Assembly (NCBI RefSeq): GCF_026183695.1
Contig: NZ_JAPFRD010000010.1
Coordinates: 296,072 to 360,071, forward strand
Source: Alteromonas aquimaris
Lineage (GTDB): Bacteria > Pseudomonadota > Gammaproteobacteria > Enterobacterales > Alteromonadaceae
Reading direction: 5' to 3'
Length of the DNA: 64,000 nt
Below are positions 18,073 to 29,160 of the stretch, in pieces. The notes beneath the pieces are model-generated. The model had not been told where the DNA came from. It searched no databases and was given only the letters and a program-made list of their open reading frames with translations. A program made the position numbers and the translations under genes. Numbering within the stretch: the first letter of the stretch is position 1; each line of letters starts with the position of its first letter.

Positions 18073-19599
18073 CTATTTTTTGATAGCTACCTGTGGACGA
18101 GCAGGATCACTCCAGTTAATGTGAAACTTTTTACCTGCCAGTTTATCCAGGCGTTGATAGGTATGAGCACCGAAATAGTCCCGTTGTCCTTGTAACAAAT
18201 TGGCCGGCAATACCGCTGTGCGGTAAGCATCATAATAACTAATTGCTGACATCATCGCCGGGCAAGGGATACCGTTTAAGGTAGCTTGCGACACAGATTG
18301 TCTCCAGTCAGCTTGGTATTTAGCAATTTGCTCAGAAAAATACGGTGCAAGGAGTAAATTAGCCAAATTTTCATCTTGCTCATAAGCTTTCGCAATCGAT
18401 TGCAAAAATACAGCGCGAATAATGCAGCCTGCTCGCCAAATTTTGGCAATCTCAGCAAAGTCCAGCTCCCAGCCATGTTCTTTCGCGGCCGTCGCCATTA
18501 GCTGAAAGCCTTGCGCATACGCGCAAATTTTAGAGCAATACAGCGCATGTTCCAGTTGTGATATAGCCTGGGTTTTGGCGGCATCTGATAATGGCTGCTG
18601 TGTTGGTCCAGCCAGCTGTTGACTGGCGGTGACACGCTCATCCTTTAAGCTGGATATACTACGCGCAAATACAGCAGCGGTAATAGTTTGAGCAGGACTG
18701 CCCACTTGCAGGGCGCTAACCGCTGTCCATAATCCCGTTCCCTTTTGGCCTGCCTTATCAAGGATTACATCAACCAGGGGTTGGTCTGTCTCTGGATCCT
18801 GTTGCTCCAACACTTCCGCACTGATTTCCATCAGATAACTGTTAAGTTTGCCTTGATTCCACTGTCTGAAGGTATGTGCAATTTCATCAGGGCCCATGGC
18901 GAAGGCCGTCCGCATTATGTGATACGCTTCACAAATCAGCTGCATATCGGCATATTCAATACCGTTATGCACCATCTTGACATAATGCCCTGCCCCCACC
19001 GGCCCGATGTAGGTGGCACAGGGTTCGCCTTCTTTTACTGGTTTGCCAGGGGCGTAAGACTCAATGGGCTTACCCGTATTTGGGTCGACCTTGGCCGAAA
19101 TGGCTTTCAAAACCGGCTCGATGCGTGTCCACGCGTACGGATTGCCCGAAGGCATTAGTGAAGGGCCGAATCTGGCACCCACTTCGCCACCTGAAACCGC
19201 GGTGGAAAAAAAGATAAACTTTCCTTTGTATTGCTCTTCACGCTCGACGGAGTCGGTCCATAAACTATTACCCGTATCAATTACGATGTCATCTGCCTGT
19301 ACCCCAGCATCAATCAGGTGATGGCAGACATGGTCTACAGGCGCACCAGCGGGAACAGAAAGAATAATAAGATGAGGGGATTTCAGCTTACTTAAAAGCT
19401 CTGTGTAGGAGTTACAGCCTTCCACCCGTGGCGGCTGGTCACCTCTTTCGGAAGCGTCCTGGGCAAGAATGGCATCAACCTTATTCTGATCCAGATCGAA
19501 ACAGGCAACGCGATAACCATGATCAGCCAGGTTTAACGTCAGGTTACTTCCCATTACGCCTAAACCAATAAACCCAATATCACACTGTTTATCGCTCAT
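18073..19599 (-). CDS. gnd: 6-phosphogluconate dehydrogenase, decarboxylating
   Basis: Gnd converts 6-phosphogluconate to ribulose 5-phosphate with CO2 and NADPH, the oxidative pentose phosphate step that competes with Edd for the same substrate. The dinucleotide-binding GLGVMGSNL lies at the start, the substrate-binding region in VKMVHNGIEYADMQLI, and the C-terminal dimerisation helices follow. I chose the ATG at 19599 (MSDKQCDIGFIG, 508 aa) because GGAAAGAG precedes it; the frame runs upstream to 19644 without support. It follows glgX by about 115 bases and precedes msrB. Confidence 0.95.
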   Translation of the reverse strand: MSDKQCDIGFIGLGVMGSNLTLNLADHGYRVACFDLDQNKVDAILAQDASERGDQPPRVEGCNSYTELLSKLKSPHLIILSVPAGAPVDHVCHHLIDAGVQADDIVIDTGNSLWTDSVEREEQYKGKFIFFSTAVSGGEVGARFGPSLMPSGNPYAWTRIEPVLKAISAKVDPNTGKPIESYAPGKPVKEGEPCATYIGPVGAGHYVKMVHNGIEYADMQLICEAYHIMRTAFAMGPDEIAHTFRQWNQGKLNSYLMEISAEVLEQQDPETDQPLVDVILDKAGQKGTGLWTAVSALQVGSPAQTITAAVFARSISSLKDERVTASQQLAGPTQQPLSDAAKTQAISQLEHALYCSKICAYAQGFQLMATAAKEHGWELDFAEIAKIWRAGCIIRAVFLQSIAKAYEQDENLANLLLAPYFSEQIAKYQADWRQSVSQATLNGIPCPAMMSAISYYDAYRTAVLPANLLQGQRDYFGAHTYQRLDKLAGKKFHINWSDPARPQVAIKK

Positions 19600-19716
19600 T
19601 CTCTTTCCACCGTTTTGTCGCATATGCATTTGATGGGGGCGCATGATACCACTGCTTTCTCAGAAGAACAGTATTACATGGTAAATTTAAACTAACTTTA
19701 GTCGCACTTGCCCTCA

Positions 19717-21789
19717 TTACATGCCCGACGCCTGCCAGGAAAAAACAGCCAAGCTTTTTCCAGCCTGCAAAAATACGCGCTGAATACAAATCTGAGGTTG
19801 TTCAGAAAGGGAGCAATAGCGCGTATCCAATCGTAACGCCCAGCCTCCCTTTTGCTCATCCATGGGCAAATTAAACCGTACATCGTTATCACTTGCATTG
19901 AAGCCGATAAACCAATGCTCATACGGTTGGTTCGGTAAGGGTTCACCAATAATTTCTAATCCAAAAGCTTTGTTATGGGTGGCTTGCCAATCTGCAGACG
20001 CTTTGTCGCTGCCATCAGGTTTATACCAATTAATTTCCTTAATATTAACGGCGCGTTGAAACGAATCATCCTTCATCAATACCTGAGACAACAGCCTGCT
20101 TTGCTGACGCAGTGCGATCACATATTGGCAGAACGCAAAAAAGTCTTGCTTACGTTTATTTAACTCCCAATCGACCCAACTGATTTCGTTGTCTTGACAA
20201 TATGCATTGTTATTACCCTGCTGACTACGGCTCAATTCGTCACCGCCCAGCACGTGCGGCGTCCCTTGCGCTAACAACAGAGTGGCAAATAAATTACGCT
20301 TTTGTCGTTCCCGTAATGAAAGAACTTTTTCATCTGTGGTTTCCCCTTCCACCCCGTAATTGGCAGACAGATTATGCCCATGGCCATCCTTATTCGATTC
20401 CCCATTTGCCTCATTATGACGCTCAGCGTAACTCACCAGATCTTGTAAGGTAAATCCATCATGGTAGGTAATGTTGTTTACTGAAGAGTTCGGATGGCGA
20501 TTACCTTTCACGAAAACATCTCGGGAGCCCATCAGACGTGTGGCAAAATCAGCCGTTTTACCATCATCGCCCCGCCAGAACGCCCTTACGGTGTCCCTGA
20601 ACTTATCATTAACTTCGAGCCAGGGAGGAGGGAAACTTCCTAATTGATAGCCATCAGGACCGATGTCCCAAGGCTCAGCAATGAGAATGCAGTTTTTCAG
20701 CAGGGGATCTTGATGAATTGCCCTTAACAGGCCTGAATTTGGCGAGAAGTGCTGCGGATCTCGGCCTAAGCAGGCTGCCAGATCGAAGCGGAAGCCATCA
20801 ATGCCGATCACATCTACCCAAAATCGCATGGCATCCAGGATCATTTGGGTCATCATAGCAGAGGCGGTATTCACCGTATTGCCGCAGCCCGAATGATTGC
20901 TAAAAATCAGCCTTCCCTGTTTAGACTGTTCGATTAAATAACTTTGTTCGGTCGACAATCCCTTAAATGACAGGATCGTGCCTCCTTCCCCACCTTCAGC
21001 AGTATGATTGAATACCACGTCTACAATTACTTCCATTTCTGCTGCGTGATAGGCATCCACCATGTGACAAATTTCGGTCAGCGCATCCTCTCTGCCATAA
21101 CGTGGTTCCGGCGCAAAAAAGTTAACCGGATTATAGCCCCAGTAGTTAGTTAATCCCTTTTCTACAATGTAGGGCTCAGGCATAAAAGCCGCCAGGGGCA
21201 TAAACTGCACAGTGGTGACACCTAACTCTTTAAGGTGCTTAATAATTAATGGATGGCACGCCGCGCTATAGCTACCCCTTGCTTCTTCAGGAAGGTCTTT
21301 CCTTAATTGCGTAAGGCCTTTTACGTGCGTTTCGTAAATCACTCTTTGGTGAGGAAGTAAGTTTGGTCGCTGAATTGTTCTTCGGTAGTCATCCTCATTG
21401 ATCACTACCGACTTGGGGATCATAAATTGAGAATCATGAGAATATTGACGCGCATTCCACACCACCGGACGGCTCAGTTTTTTTGCATAGGGATCGATTA
21501 ACAACTTTTCGACAGGGGCACTGTGTAATTCACCATCCCCCTTTTCTACCCTATAGGCGTAATACTGCCCAGCTTTGATCCCTGCTATCTCAGCATGCCA
21601 TATATTGCCGGTTTTGCCTGGTAACGGTATTTCGTTAATGGGTTCTTCTGTGTCACTTCTATATAAACATAATATTACGGCATGCGCATTCGTACAAAAA
21701 ACCGCAAAGTTACAACCCGATTCAGTCAGGGTCGCTCCCAGATGCCGCGCATTACCTACGTTAACCTGCACGTTCGCTTCCATCGTCAT
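19717..21789 (-). CDS. glgX: Glycogen debranching enzyme (isoamylase-type, GH13)
   Basis: GlgX cleaves alpha-1,6 branches of glycogen limit dextrins. The 690-aa protein has an N-terminal CBM48 sandwich (about 10-110) followed by a GH13 barrel with VDVVFNHTAEGG, the nucleophile region GFRFDLAACLGRD, the acid/base glutamate in LIAEPWDIG, and NNITYHDGFTLQDLVSY with the third carboxylate region. The C-terminal beta domain closes the chain. Its start lies three bases after the stop of glgB (21793), so the two genes form one transcript and are likely coupled. Confidence 0.94.
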   Translation of the reverse strand: MTMEANVQVNVGNARHLGATLTESGCNFAVFCTNAHAVILCLYRSDTEEPINEIPLPGKTGNIWHAEIAGIKAGQYYAYRVEKGDGELHSAPVEKLLIDPYAKKLSRPVVWNARQYSHDSQFMIPKSVVINEDDYRRTIQRPNLLPHQRVIYETHVKGLTQLRKDLPEEARGSYSAACHPLIIKHLKELGVTTVQFMPLAAFMPEPYIVEKGLTNYWGYNPVNFFAPEPRYGREDALTEICHMVDAYHAAEMEVIVDVVFNHTAEGGEGGTILSFKGLSTEQSYLIEQSKQGRLIFSNHSGCGNTVNTASAMMTQMILDAMRFWVDVIGIDGFRFDLAACLGRDPQHFSPNSGLLRAIHQDPLLKNCILIAEPWDIGPDGYQLGSFPPPWLEVNDKFRDTVRAFWRGDDGKTADFATRLMGSRDVFVKGNRHPNSSVNNITYHDGFTLQDLVSYAERHNEANGESNKDGHGHNLSANYGVEGETTDEKVLSLRERQKRNLFATLLLAQGTPHVLGGDELSRSQQGNNNAYCQDNEISWVDWELNKRKQDFFAFCQYVIALRQQSRLLSQVLMKDDSFQRAVNIKEINWYKPDGSDKASADWQATHNKAFGLEIIGEPLPNQPYEHWFIGFNASDNDVRFNLPMDEQKGGWALRLDTRYCSLSEQPQICIQRVFLQAGKSLAVFSWQASGM

Positions 21790-21792
21790 ATA

Positions 21793-23982
21793 TTAGTTTT
21801 TACCTTCCCACATAATAAATAAGGTAGCTAAAGGCGGCAACGCAATATCTACGCTAAAGGGCTGACTGTTCCAGGAATCGTGCGTCGCATGAGTATGCGC
21901 TGGTATGTTGTACCCACTACCCCAGTATTGTTTTTCGTCAGAGTTTAGTAACAAACGATATTCGCCAGCATCTTCTACCCCTAATCTGAAAGGTTGGCGG
22001 GGTAAGGGGGTAAAGTTACATACGACATACACCTTTTGCGTCCCCCCTGCACTTTTGCGCACAAACGAAAGCACACTTTGTGCATTATTTTGATGATCAA
22101 TCCAGTTGAATCCTTCAGGCTGATGGTCGCATTCAAATAACGCCTTTGTCGTTTTGTATATTTTATTCAGATCGCGGTAGAGAGCATTTACGCCGCTATG
22201 TTTTTCATATTCAAGTAAATGCCAGTCAATAGAGCAATCATGATTCCACTCTCGACTCTGGGCAATATCATTCCCCATGAAATTAAGCTTTTTGCCGGGG
22301 TGTCCAAACATAAATGCAGCATAACATCGTAAATTGGCCGCTTGCTGCCATTCGTCTCCCGGCATTTTATTTAATAAGCTTCCCTTACCGTGGACCACTT
22401 CGTCATGGGAAATGGGCAAGACAAAATTTTCAGTAAAAGCATATACCATGCTGAAAGTAATATCATCGTGGTGATAACGGCGATACGCTGGATCTTTACT
22501 GATAAAGTGCAGCGAATCGTGCATCCAGCCCATATTCCATTTAAAACCAAAACCCAACCCATTTTCGTATACCGGGCGGGATACATTGGGAAAAGACGTG
22601 GATTCTTCGGCGATGGTCATCGCATGGGGAAAGTGTTTGTATACCTCTTCGTTCATCCACTGTAACAAACTAATCGCTTCATAATTTTGATTCCCCCCAT
22701 CCACATTAGGGATCCACTCTCCGTCCTTTCTGGAATAATCCAAATATAGCATGGAGGCCACAGCGTCCACCCGAATGCCATCTACGTGGAATTTATCGAA
22801 CCAATACATCGCGTTGGCCACTAAAAACTGTCTGACCGGCCCCTTGCCAAAATCATAAATGCATGAATTCCAATCGGGATGCCATCCTTTTCGAGGGTCC
22901 GCGTACTCATATACACAGGAACCATCAAAACGTGCAAGTCCATGTCCATCTTCAGGAAAATGGGCGGGTACCCAGTCGATAATTACCCCAATCCCCTGTT
23001 GATGACAACTATCCACAAAATACTTAAACTCATCAGGATCGCCAAAGCGACTGGTGGGCGCGTACATGCCCACGGGCTGATATCCCCAGGAACCGTCAAA
23101 CGGGAATTCCGAAATGGGTAGCAATTCTATATGCGTATAGCCCATCTCTTTAACATAGGTAATCAAATCGTGGGCCAGTTCCCGATAGCTTAAATAGCGC
23201 TTTTCTTCTTTATTTTCAGGTCGTTTCCAAGAAGCCAGATGCACTTCGTAGATACTCATCGGGGTTGAATAATGATCGCGACTATCCGATGCGAACCATG
23301 CGTGGTCCTGCCACTGATATTGTTCGTGGTCATATATTTTCGACGCATGCGACGGATATTGTTCGGCATGAAAACCTAACGGATCGCTTTTATGCGGTAA
23401 CGTATTCCCATCGGCATCTTTTATCTGATATTTGTATCTTTCCCCTGGCTGCAACTGAGGTACAACAAGCACCCAATAACCCAGGTCAGTTTTCTGCATG
23501 GGATGAATACGCCCGTCCCACTGATTAAAATCACCGATCAAAGAAACCGCAGAAGCATTCGGTGCATAAACGGCAAACCGCACAGCTTGTAGTTGCTTGG
23601 TCGGGGTTTCAATCGTAATTAATTGCGCGCCTGCTTGCTGATAAAGATTTTGTGGTTGATGATCAATAAAATGCACCGCATGAAACGCCTCATCCTTGAA
23701 CTGATAGGGGTCGATTACGCTGCATGTCTGACTATTTCGGGTAATATTAAGTTGATAACAACCTGTCGTTGTCAACCGCTTGCTTTTACCCCTGAACAGC
23801 CCCTTCGTTGAGGTAGGCTTTAAGGTGCAGATAACCGCATTGGAGCCGAGCTTACTTATGCTGATTTTTTCTGCATCAGGCATCCAAGCTGTGACGCTAT
23901 GCTCCGCCTCGTTAGTGTGACGACCTAAGACGTTAAAGGGGTGCGCACAACACGCTTCGTTCAGTTGTTCCTCTATCAGCAT
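21793..23982 (-). CDS. glgB: 1,4-alpha-glucan branching enzyme
   Basis: GlgB makes the alpha-1,6 branches of glycogen. The 729-aa protein is full length: two N-terminal carbohydrate-binding sandwiches (about 1-110 and 120-230), then the GH13 barrel with WVPAHFPEDGHGLARFDG, the nucleophile Asp in GIRVDAVASMLYLDYSRK, the acid/base Glu in TIAEESTSFPNVS, and LPISHDEVVHGKGSL. It lies between malQ, from which it is separated by a terminator, and glgX, which follows within 3 bases. The synthesis genes glgC and glgA are not in the window. Confidence 0.96.
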   Translation of the reverse strand: MLIEEQLNEACCAHPFNVLGRHTNEAEHSVTAWMPDAEKISISKLGSNAVICTLKPTSTKGLFRGKSKRLTTTGCYQLNITRNSQTCSVIDPYQFKDEAFHAVHFIDHQPQNLYQQAGAQLITIETPTKQLQAVRFAVYAPNASAVSLIGDFNQWDGRIHPMQKTDLGYWVLVVPQLQPGERYKYQIKDADGNTLPHKSDPLGFHAEQYPSHASKIYDHEQYQWQDHAWFASDSRDHYSTPMSIYEVHLASWKRPENKEEKRYLSYRELAHDLITYVKEMGYTHIELLPISEFPFDGSWGYQPVGMYAPTSRFGDPDEFKYFVDSCHQQGIGVIIDWVPAHFPEDGHGLARFDGSCVYEYADPRKGWHPDWNSCIYDFGKGPVRQFLVANAMYWFDKFHVDGIRVDAVASMLYLDYSRKDGEWIPNVDGGNQNYEAISLLQWMNEEVYKHFPHAMTIAEESTSFPNVSRPVYENGLGFGFKWNMGWMHDSLHFISKDPAYRRYHHDDITFSMVYAFTENFVLPISHDEVVHGKGSLLNKMPGDEWQQAANLRCYAAFMFGHPGKKLNFMGNDIAQSREWNHDCSIDWHLLEYEKHSGVNALYRDLNKIYKTTKALFECDHQPEGFNWIDHQNNAQSVLSFVRKSAGGTQKVYVVCNFTPLPRQPFRLGVEDAGEYRLLLNSDEKQYWGSGYNIPAHTHATHDSWNSQPFSVDIALPPLATLFIMWEGKN

Positions 23983-23994
23983 ATGCTGCTCCTA

Positions 23995-24021
23995 TAAAAA
24001 ATCCGCAGCAAAGCCGCGGAT
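23995..24021 (-). terminator. Terminator between malQ and glgB
   Basis: On the minus strand, ATCCGC and GCGGAT pair around an inner GC/GC step with one wobble, and a T run follows (23995-24000 on plus are A). It lies 27 bases past the malQ stop. glgB-glgX are therefore partly uncoupled from malQ. Confidence 0.78.
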
Positions 24022-24047
24022 CTTAGGTTGACGGCGTTCGAAAAAAC

Positions 24048-26246
24048 TTAGTCTTCAGCTTGTTTACGAGCGTGTGTTAACTTGGCAGCCAGGGACCGAA
24101 TCGAAGCATTGTCAAAAATTTCCTCAAGGGTATGGGTTAACTTTCTGCGCCAGTTTGGATACTCATTAAACGTGCCCGGTATATTGACAGGTTTGTCCAT
24201 TTGTAGCCAATCTTCAAGTTGCAAACTTAACAATGCACTGGATCCCTTGGCCATATGAGTCTGAATTCCAAAGTTCAGTGTTTCTGTCATACCGGTAAAA
24301 TTCACATCACGCCCCACACTGTCATCGACGCTATTATGACCGTGTAACGAATCTAAAATAGCCTGTTTATTGTCATGTCGGTCTTGATAAAGAGTACGTA
24401 ATATTTCTTCCGTCGGATACAAACCTAACTCTTTACCCAATTCCAAATCTAGACAATGCCAGTAACCGATAAGCGTCGGCATATCGTGCGTGGTCAAGGT
24501 AGACATTGACTGAACGGGATAGTGGGAGGGCGAAAAGAAGCCACCGTCTTCCGCTTGTTCAAAGAAAAATACGCGATAAGAATACACACCATTTTCAGCC
24601 AGTTTTGTACGAATCTCTTGGGGTACTGTTCCTAAATCCTCCCCGATGACAAGGCTTTGATTACGATGACTTTCCAGCGCAAGAATACCTAGCAAATCAT
24701 CAACCGGGTAATACACGTACCCCCCGTCTTTCGCATTATCACCTTTTACGACCCACCATAAACGAAGTAGTGCCATCACATGATCGATTCGCAACGCACC
24801 TGAAGAAGCCATGTTAGATGCAAACAAGTCAATAATCGGCTGGTACTGCTGCTCATAGAGTTTCACTGGATCCATGGGCGGCAGTCCCCAGTTCTGACCA
24901 AGGGGACCTAATATGTCTGGCGGCGCACCAACGCTGGCATCAACACAGTAAAGATCTTTGTTTCCCCAAATTTCAGCGCTGCCTTCGCTTACACCCACAG
25001 CAAGGTCACGATACAAGCCAATGAGCATACCGCTCTCCTGAGCGACATTACTTGCTTTTTCTAATTGAAGAGCTGCTTGCCATTGCAGGAATAAATAAAA
25101 TTTTACTTCTTTAAGATTATCTTTTTTAAACTTAGCTACAGCAGGCTTATGATATTCCTTGTATTCATCAGGGAAAACTGGCCAGCCCCAGGACGCGCGA
25201 CCAGACTCCTTAAGGTGTGCTTGCATGGCATCATAGACGGCCAACATATCCAAGCTTTCCCCGCCTTCTTCAATAAACGCTTTAAACGCTTTATTTTGTC
25301 TAGAATTTTTATTTAGATAACGGGTGTAGTATTCATCAAATACGGCTTTAAGCGCTTCAAGTTTTAATGCTGATACCGCTTGATAATCTACAAAATCGAC
25401 ACTCCTAGCGTGTTGCAGGCGTTGCTTGAAATCGTCCGTTGAAACAAGGCGCTGGACACGTTCTGATTCGTACCCTTCTATCGCAGTCACATCAAGGTAA
25501 AGGTAGTTCAGCCATTTACGTGAAGAAGGACCGTAAGGACTGCAGGCATCTGGGTTGGCAGGATAAAGCGCATGGATCGGATTAAGGCCAATAAAGTCTG
25601 CGCCATTAGTCGCTGCTTCTTTAATTAATTTACTTAAATCTGTGAAGTCGCCGATCCCCCAGTTTTTAGCGCTCCTTACACAATATAACTGAACACTCAA
25701 TCCCCAGATTTTCTCTCCTTGCTGGATGGGCTCAGGCGTAAAACACGCTTTCGGGGCAACGATCAAACGCATAGATGCCAGCGTATTTTTCTTAGGGGAT
25801 GATAATGATACTGTGTGATAACCAAGCGGTACGCTATTGGTCAATTCAATAGCGTACTCATGAAACTCTTCGTCGTCCACATGGGCAACATTGATCAATT
25901 CTCCATCTACCGGTGTAAAAATCTGATGATGACGTTTGCCATTTTCTGTCTCTACAATAAACGTAAATGAATCGTTAACATTAGAAATGGGAAGGCGTAC
26001 TGTAAGAATTACAGGTTCATTAAGACGGATTACCTGAACCGGATTTAGCGGTGATAACCAAACTGACTGAGCTTCCTGTTCAATTTGTTCGGCTATGACC
26101 GCCTCACTTTCGGTGTTGTATCCCAACACGTTCAGCAACTTGGTTTTGCTGGATTCTGCAATGGTTGCGGGCTTACCCCACGCGTCGACATAATGTGTTT
26201 CTATGCCTCGCATTTCAACCAGTTTTTGCAAAACGTGCTCTGTCAT
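24048..26246 (-). CDS. malQ: 4-alpha-glucanotransferase (amylomaltase, GH77)
   Basis: MalQ transfers glucan segments between maltodextrins. The 732-aa protein is of the long proteobacterial type with an N-terminal extension and beta domain (about 1-160) before the GH77 barrel. Signatures include KNWGIGDFTDL, SPYGPSSRKWLNYLYLDV, the nucleophile region LRIDHVMALLRLWW, VIGEDLGTVP with the acid/base Glu, and TTHDMPTLIGYW. It is divergent from gapA with about 257 bases between them, which may hold shared control sites. Confidence 0.95.
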   Translation of the reverse strand: MTEHVLQKLVEMRGIETHYVDAWGKPATIAESSKTKLLNVLGYNTESEAVIAEQIEQEAQSVWLSPLNPVQVIRLNEPVILTVRLPISNVNDSFTFIVETENGKRHHQIFTPVDGELINVAHVDDEEFHEYAIELTNSVPLGYHTVSLSSPKKNTLASMRLIVAPKACFTPEPIQQGEKIWGLSVQLYCVRSAKNWGIGDFTDLSKLIKEAATNGADFIGLNPIHALYPANPDACSPYGPSSRKWLNYLYLDVTAIEGYESERVQRLVSTDDFKQRLQHARSVDFVDYQAVSALKLEALKAVFDEYYTRYLNKNSRQNKAFKAFIEEGGESLDMLAVYDAMQAHLKESGRASWGWPVFPDEYKEYHKPAVAKFKKDNLKEVKFYLFLQWQAALQLEKASNVAQESGMLIGLYRDLAVGVSEGSAEIWGNKDLYCVDASVGAPPDILGPLGQNWGLPPMDPVKLYEQQYQPIIDLFASNMASSGALRIDHVMALLRLWWVVKGDNAKDGGYVYYPVDDLLGILALESHRNQSLVIGEDLGTVPQEIRTKLAENGVYSYRVFFFEQAEDGGFFSPSHYPVQSMSTLTTHDMPTLIGYWHCLDLELGKELGLYPTEEILRTLYQDRHDNKQAILDSLHGHNSVDDSVGRDVNFTGMTETLNFGIQTHMAKGSSALLSLQLEDWLQMDKPVNIPGTFNEYPNWRRKLTHTLEEIFDNASIRSLAAKLTHARKQAED

Positions 26247-26407
26247 GATGATTTTCCTGTTTTAATATTTTCGCTGCGGCTGTAATGCAAACAATAACCA
26301 TCACCGATAAAGTGTGGTGAAGACACAACAGTGCAGACTACAAATTGTTAACATTATTGTTGAAAGTGAGTTGCAACGAAACTGAATACGATTGCATAAC
26401 TTATTTC

Positions 26408-26422
26408 CGTAATTTTGCAACA
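26408..26422. promoter_or_regulatory. Weak HexR-like site before gapA
   Basis: The 15 bases CGTAATTTTGCAACA-type sequence (26408-26422) match 12 of 15 positions of the HexR consensus TGTARTWWWAYTACA, as I remember it. It lies in the malQ/gapA divergent region about 82 bases before the gapA ATG. Many AT-rich regions reach this score by chance. Confidence 0.3.
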
Positions 26423-26458
26423 TTTTAACAGATAACTTTGATCATCGTCTCATTATGA

Positions 26459-27499
<1,041 letters not shown>

Positions 27500-27544
27500 T
27501 CCCCTGACTTTGTCTGATCTGTAAGATAATTAATTATGTACTGA

Positions 27545-27573
27545 AAGGTGTGATTTGTGTCGCACCTTTTTTA
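27545..27573 (+). terminator. Terminator after gapA
   Basis: The 9-bp arms AAGGTGTGA (27545-27553) and TCGCACCTT (27560-27568) pair with one G-T wobble and a 6-nt loop, followed by TTTTT-rich sequence. It lies about 45 bases past the gapA stop and before yeaD. Confidence 0.85.
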
Positions 27574-27621
27574 TTTTCAAGGCACAATAGAATTTTATAA
27601 TTAAAATAACTGGTTAGGATT

Positions 27622-28467
27622 ATGTCTATTGCTCCCAGTATAACGATAAACGAAACTTCAGGGATTACATTTCTAAACGTAGATAACACCTTTGCCACGG
27701 CACAAATCAGTTTGTACGGTGGTCACATCCTCTCCTTTATACCAAAATCAGATGGTATTGAACGTTTGTGGGTAAGTCCACATGCCTATATGAATGGTGA
27801 AAAACCGATTCGGGGAGGTATTCCTATCTGTTGGCCATGGTTCAGTGACGATCATGGTAGAGAAAAAGGGGCGCTTCCTGCGCATGGTTTTCTGCGTTCA
27901 CAGATCTGGCAATTAAAGTCATCCGAAGACACAGAAAATGGAACGGTTATTACTTTAGCTCCAGCTTTCACACGCGCAGATGGATTCGAATATGACTGTC
28001 AGGTAACCTTGAAAATAATTATAGGGAAAAAGCTTAGCGTAAATTTGACCACCCATAATACTGGGATTATTCCCTTCACTTATAACACAGCTTTACATAG
28101 CTATTTTGAAGTGCAGGATATTAACCAAGTCGAATTGAAAGGTTTAAAAGGAAACTACAGGGATAAAACGGATGACTTCGCTGTGAAAGAAACCCCCATC
28201 CCTTACCGCTTTAGTCAGGAAACTGACCGTATCCATGAGCATGCGGCTAAAGAAATTGGGTTATATGATAAAGAGGCAAAACGTATACAAATAAACTCAG
28301 CAGGTCATGACTCCATCGTGGTATGGAACCCGTGGCAAAGCGCCGCGTCAATTTCTGACATGGATGCCTTTGCATACAAGCAAATGATTTGCGTAGAAAC
28401 GGCAGTCACCTCAGGTCAGGAAATACAGCCTGGTGATCAGCATACCCTAACACAGATTATCTCTTAG
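27622..28467 (+). CDS. yeaD: D-hexose-6-phosphate mutarotase (YeaD)
   Basis: The 281-aa protein belongs to the aldose-1-epimerase superfamily, in the YeaD group that interconverts alpha and beta anomers of hexose 6-phosphates. The motifs GGHILSF, RGGIPICWPWF, AHGFLRSQIW, ALHSYFEV and VVWNPW are family-typical and carry the catalytic His and Glu. It helps feed glucose 6-phosphate into Zwf. It follows gapA but has its own start, after a terminator, and converges on eda. Confidence 0.93.
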   Translation: MSIAPSITINETSGITFLNVDNTFATAQISLYGGHILSFIPKSDGIERLWVSPHAYMNGEKPIRGGIPICWPWFSDDHGREKGALPAHGFLRSQIWQLKSSEDTENGTVITLAPAFTRADGFEYDCQVTLKIIIGKKLSVNLTTHNTGIIPFTYNTALHSYFEVQDINQVELKGLKGNYRDKTDDFAVKETPIPYRFSQETDRIHEHAAKEIGLYDKEAKRIQINSAGHDSIVVWNPWQSAASISDMDAFAYKQMICVETAVTSGQEIQPGDQHTLTQIIS

Positions 28468-28473
28468 AAAAGT

Positions 28474-28502
28474 CAGGGCGGCGCGTCGCTACTGCCGCCC
28501 TG
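28474..28502. terminator. Hairpin between convergent yeaD and eda
   Basis: CAGGGCGGC (28474-28482) and GCCGCCCTG (28494-28502) pair perfectly (9 bp, GC-rich, 11-nt loop) in the 42 bases between the two convergent stops. No T run is present on either side, so it may work as a bidirectional block or a 3'-stabilising hairpin. Confidence 0.65.
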
Positions 28503-28509
28503 TGACGCC

Positions 28510-29160
28510 TTATTTCGTTACGGTAGCGCCTGCCACTGCCTCTTTCGCTAATTGGGTAATCCTATCCCAGTCACCGTTAATAATCGCATCATCAGGTGCC
28601 ACCCATGATCCCCCCACACATTTGACATTTTTAAGAGCCAAATAGTCTTTAAAATTGTCTGGACCGATGCCGCCGGTGGGACAGAATACGACATCAGGGA
28701 AAGGGCCACTAATTGATTTAATGGCTTTTACCCCTCCAGACGCTTCGGCAGGGAAAAACTTCAGATGTGTATAGCCCGCATCTTTGCCTTTCATCAAATC
28801 GGAGGTCGAAGAGATGCCAGGAATGAGAGGAATCTCGCCTTCCTGGCCAGCTTTTAGTAGTTCAGCCGTCATCCCCGGACTAATAGCAAATTTTGCTCCT
28901 GCTTGGGTAACTTCCTTCAACTGTTGTGCATTCGTCACCGTACCTGCACCAATCAATGCCTCAGGTACCTGTTCCGCAATCGCTCGGATTACATCTAACG
29001 CAACAGGGGTACGCAACGTAACTTCAAGTACTTTAATACCGCCCGCCATCAGTGCATTAGCCAGCGGAACTGCTTTGTCCACATCATGGATCACTAGAAC
29101 GGGCACAACAGGACCGGACGCAAAAATTTCAGCCGGGGTTAATTTCCAGTTTGATGTCAT
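28510..29160 (-). CDS. eda: 2-dehydro-3-deoxy-6-phosphogluconate aldolase
   Basis: Eda splits KDPG into pyruvate and glyceraldehyde 3-phosphate, the last step of the Entner-Doudoroff route. The 216-aa protein has VLEVTLRT with the catalytic glutamate, [11 protein letters not shown], and the Schiff-base lysine in [12 protein letters not shown], plus [15 protein letters not shown]. It is the last gene of the zwf-pgl-edd-glk-eda operon; its ATG overlaps the glk stop by four bases (29157-29160, ATGA). Confidence 0.97.
   Translation of the reverse strand: MTSNWKLTPAEIFASGPVVPVLVIHDVDKAVPLANALMAGGIKVLEVTLRTPVALDVIRAIAEQVPEALIGAGTVTNAQQLKEVTQAGAKFAISPGMTAELLKAGQEGEIPLIPGISSTSDLMKGKDAGYTHLKFFPAEASGGVKAIKSISGPFPDVVFCPTGGIGPDNFKDYLALKNVKCVGGSWVAPDDAIINGDWDRITQLAKEAVAGATVTK

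Noticed and set aside
27500..27621. HexR-like sequence before yeaD
   Set aside because: The AT-rich bases near 27520 do not keep the TGTA/TACA ends at the right spacing.
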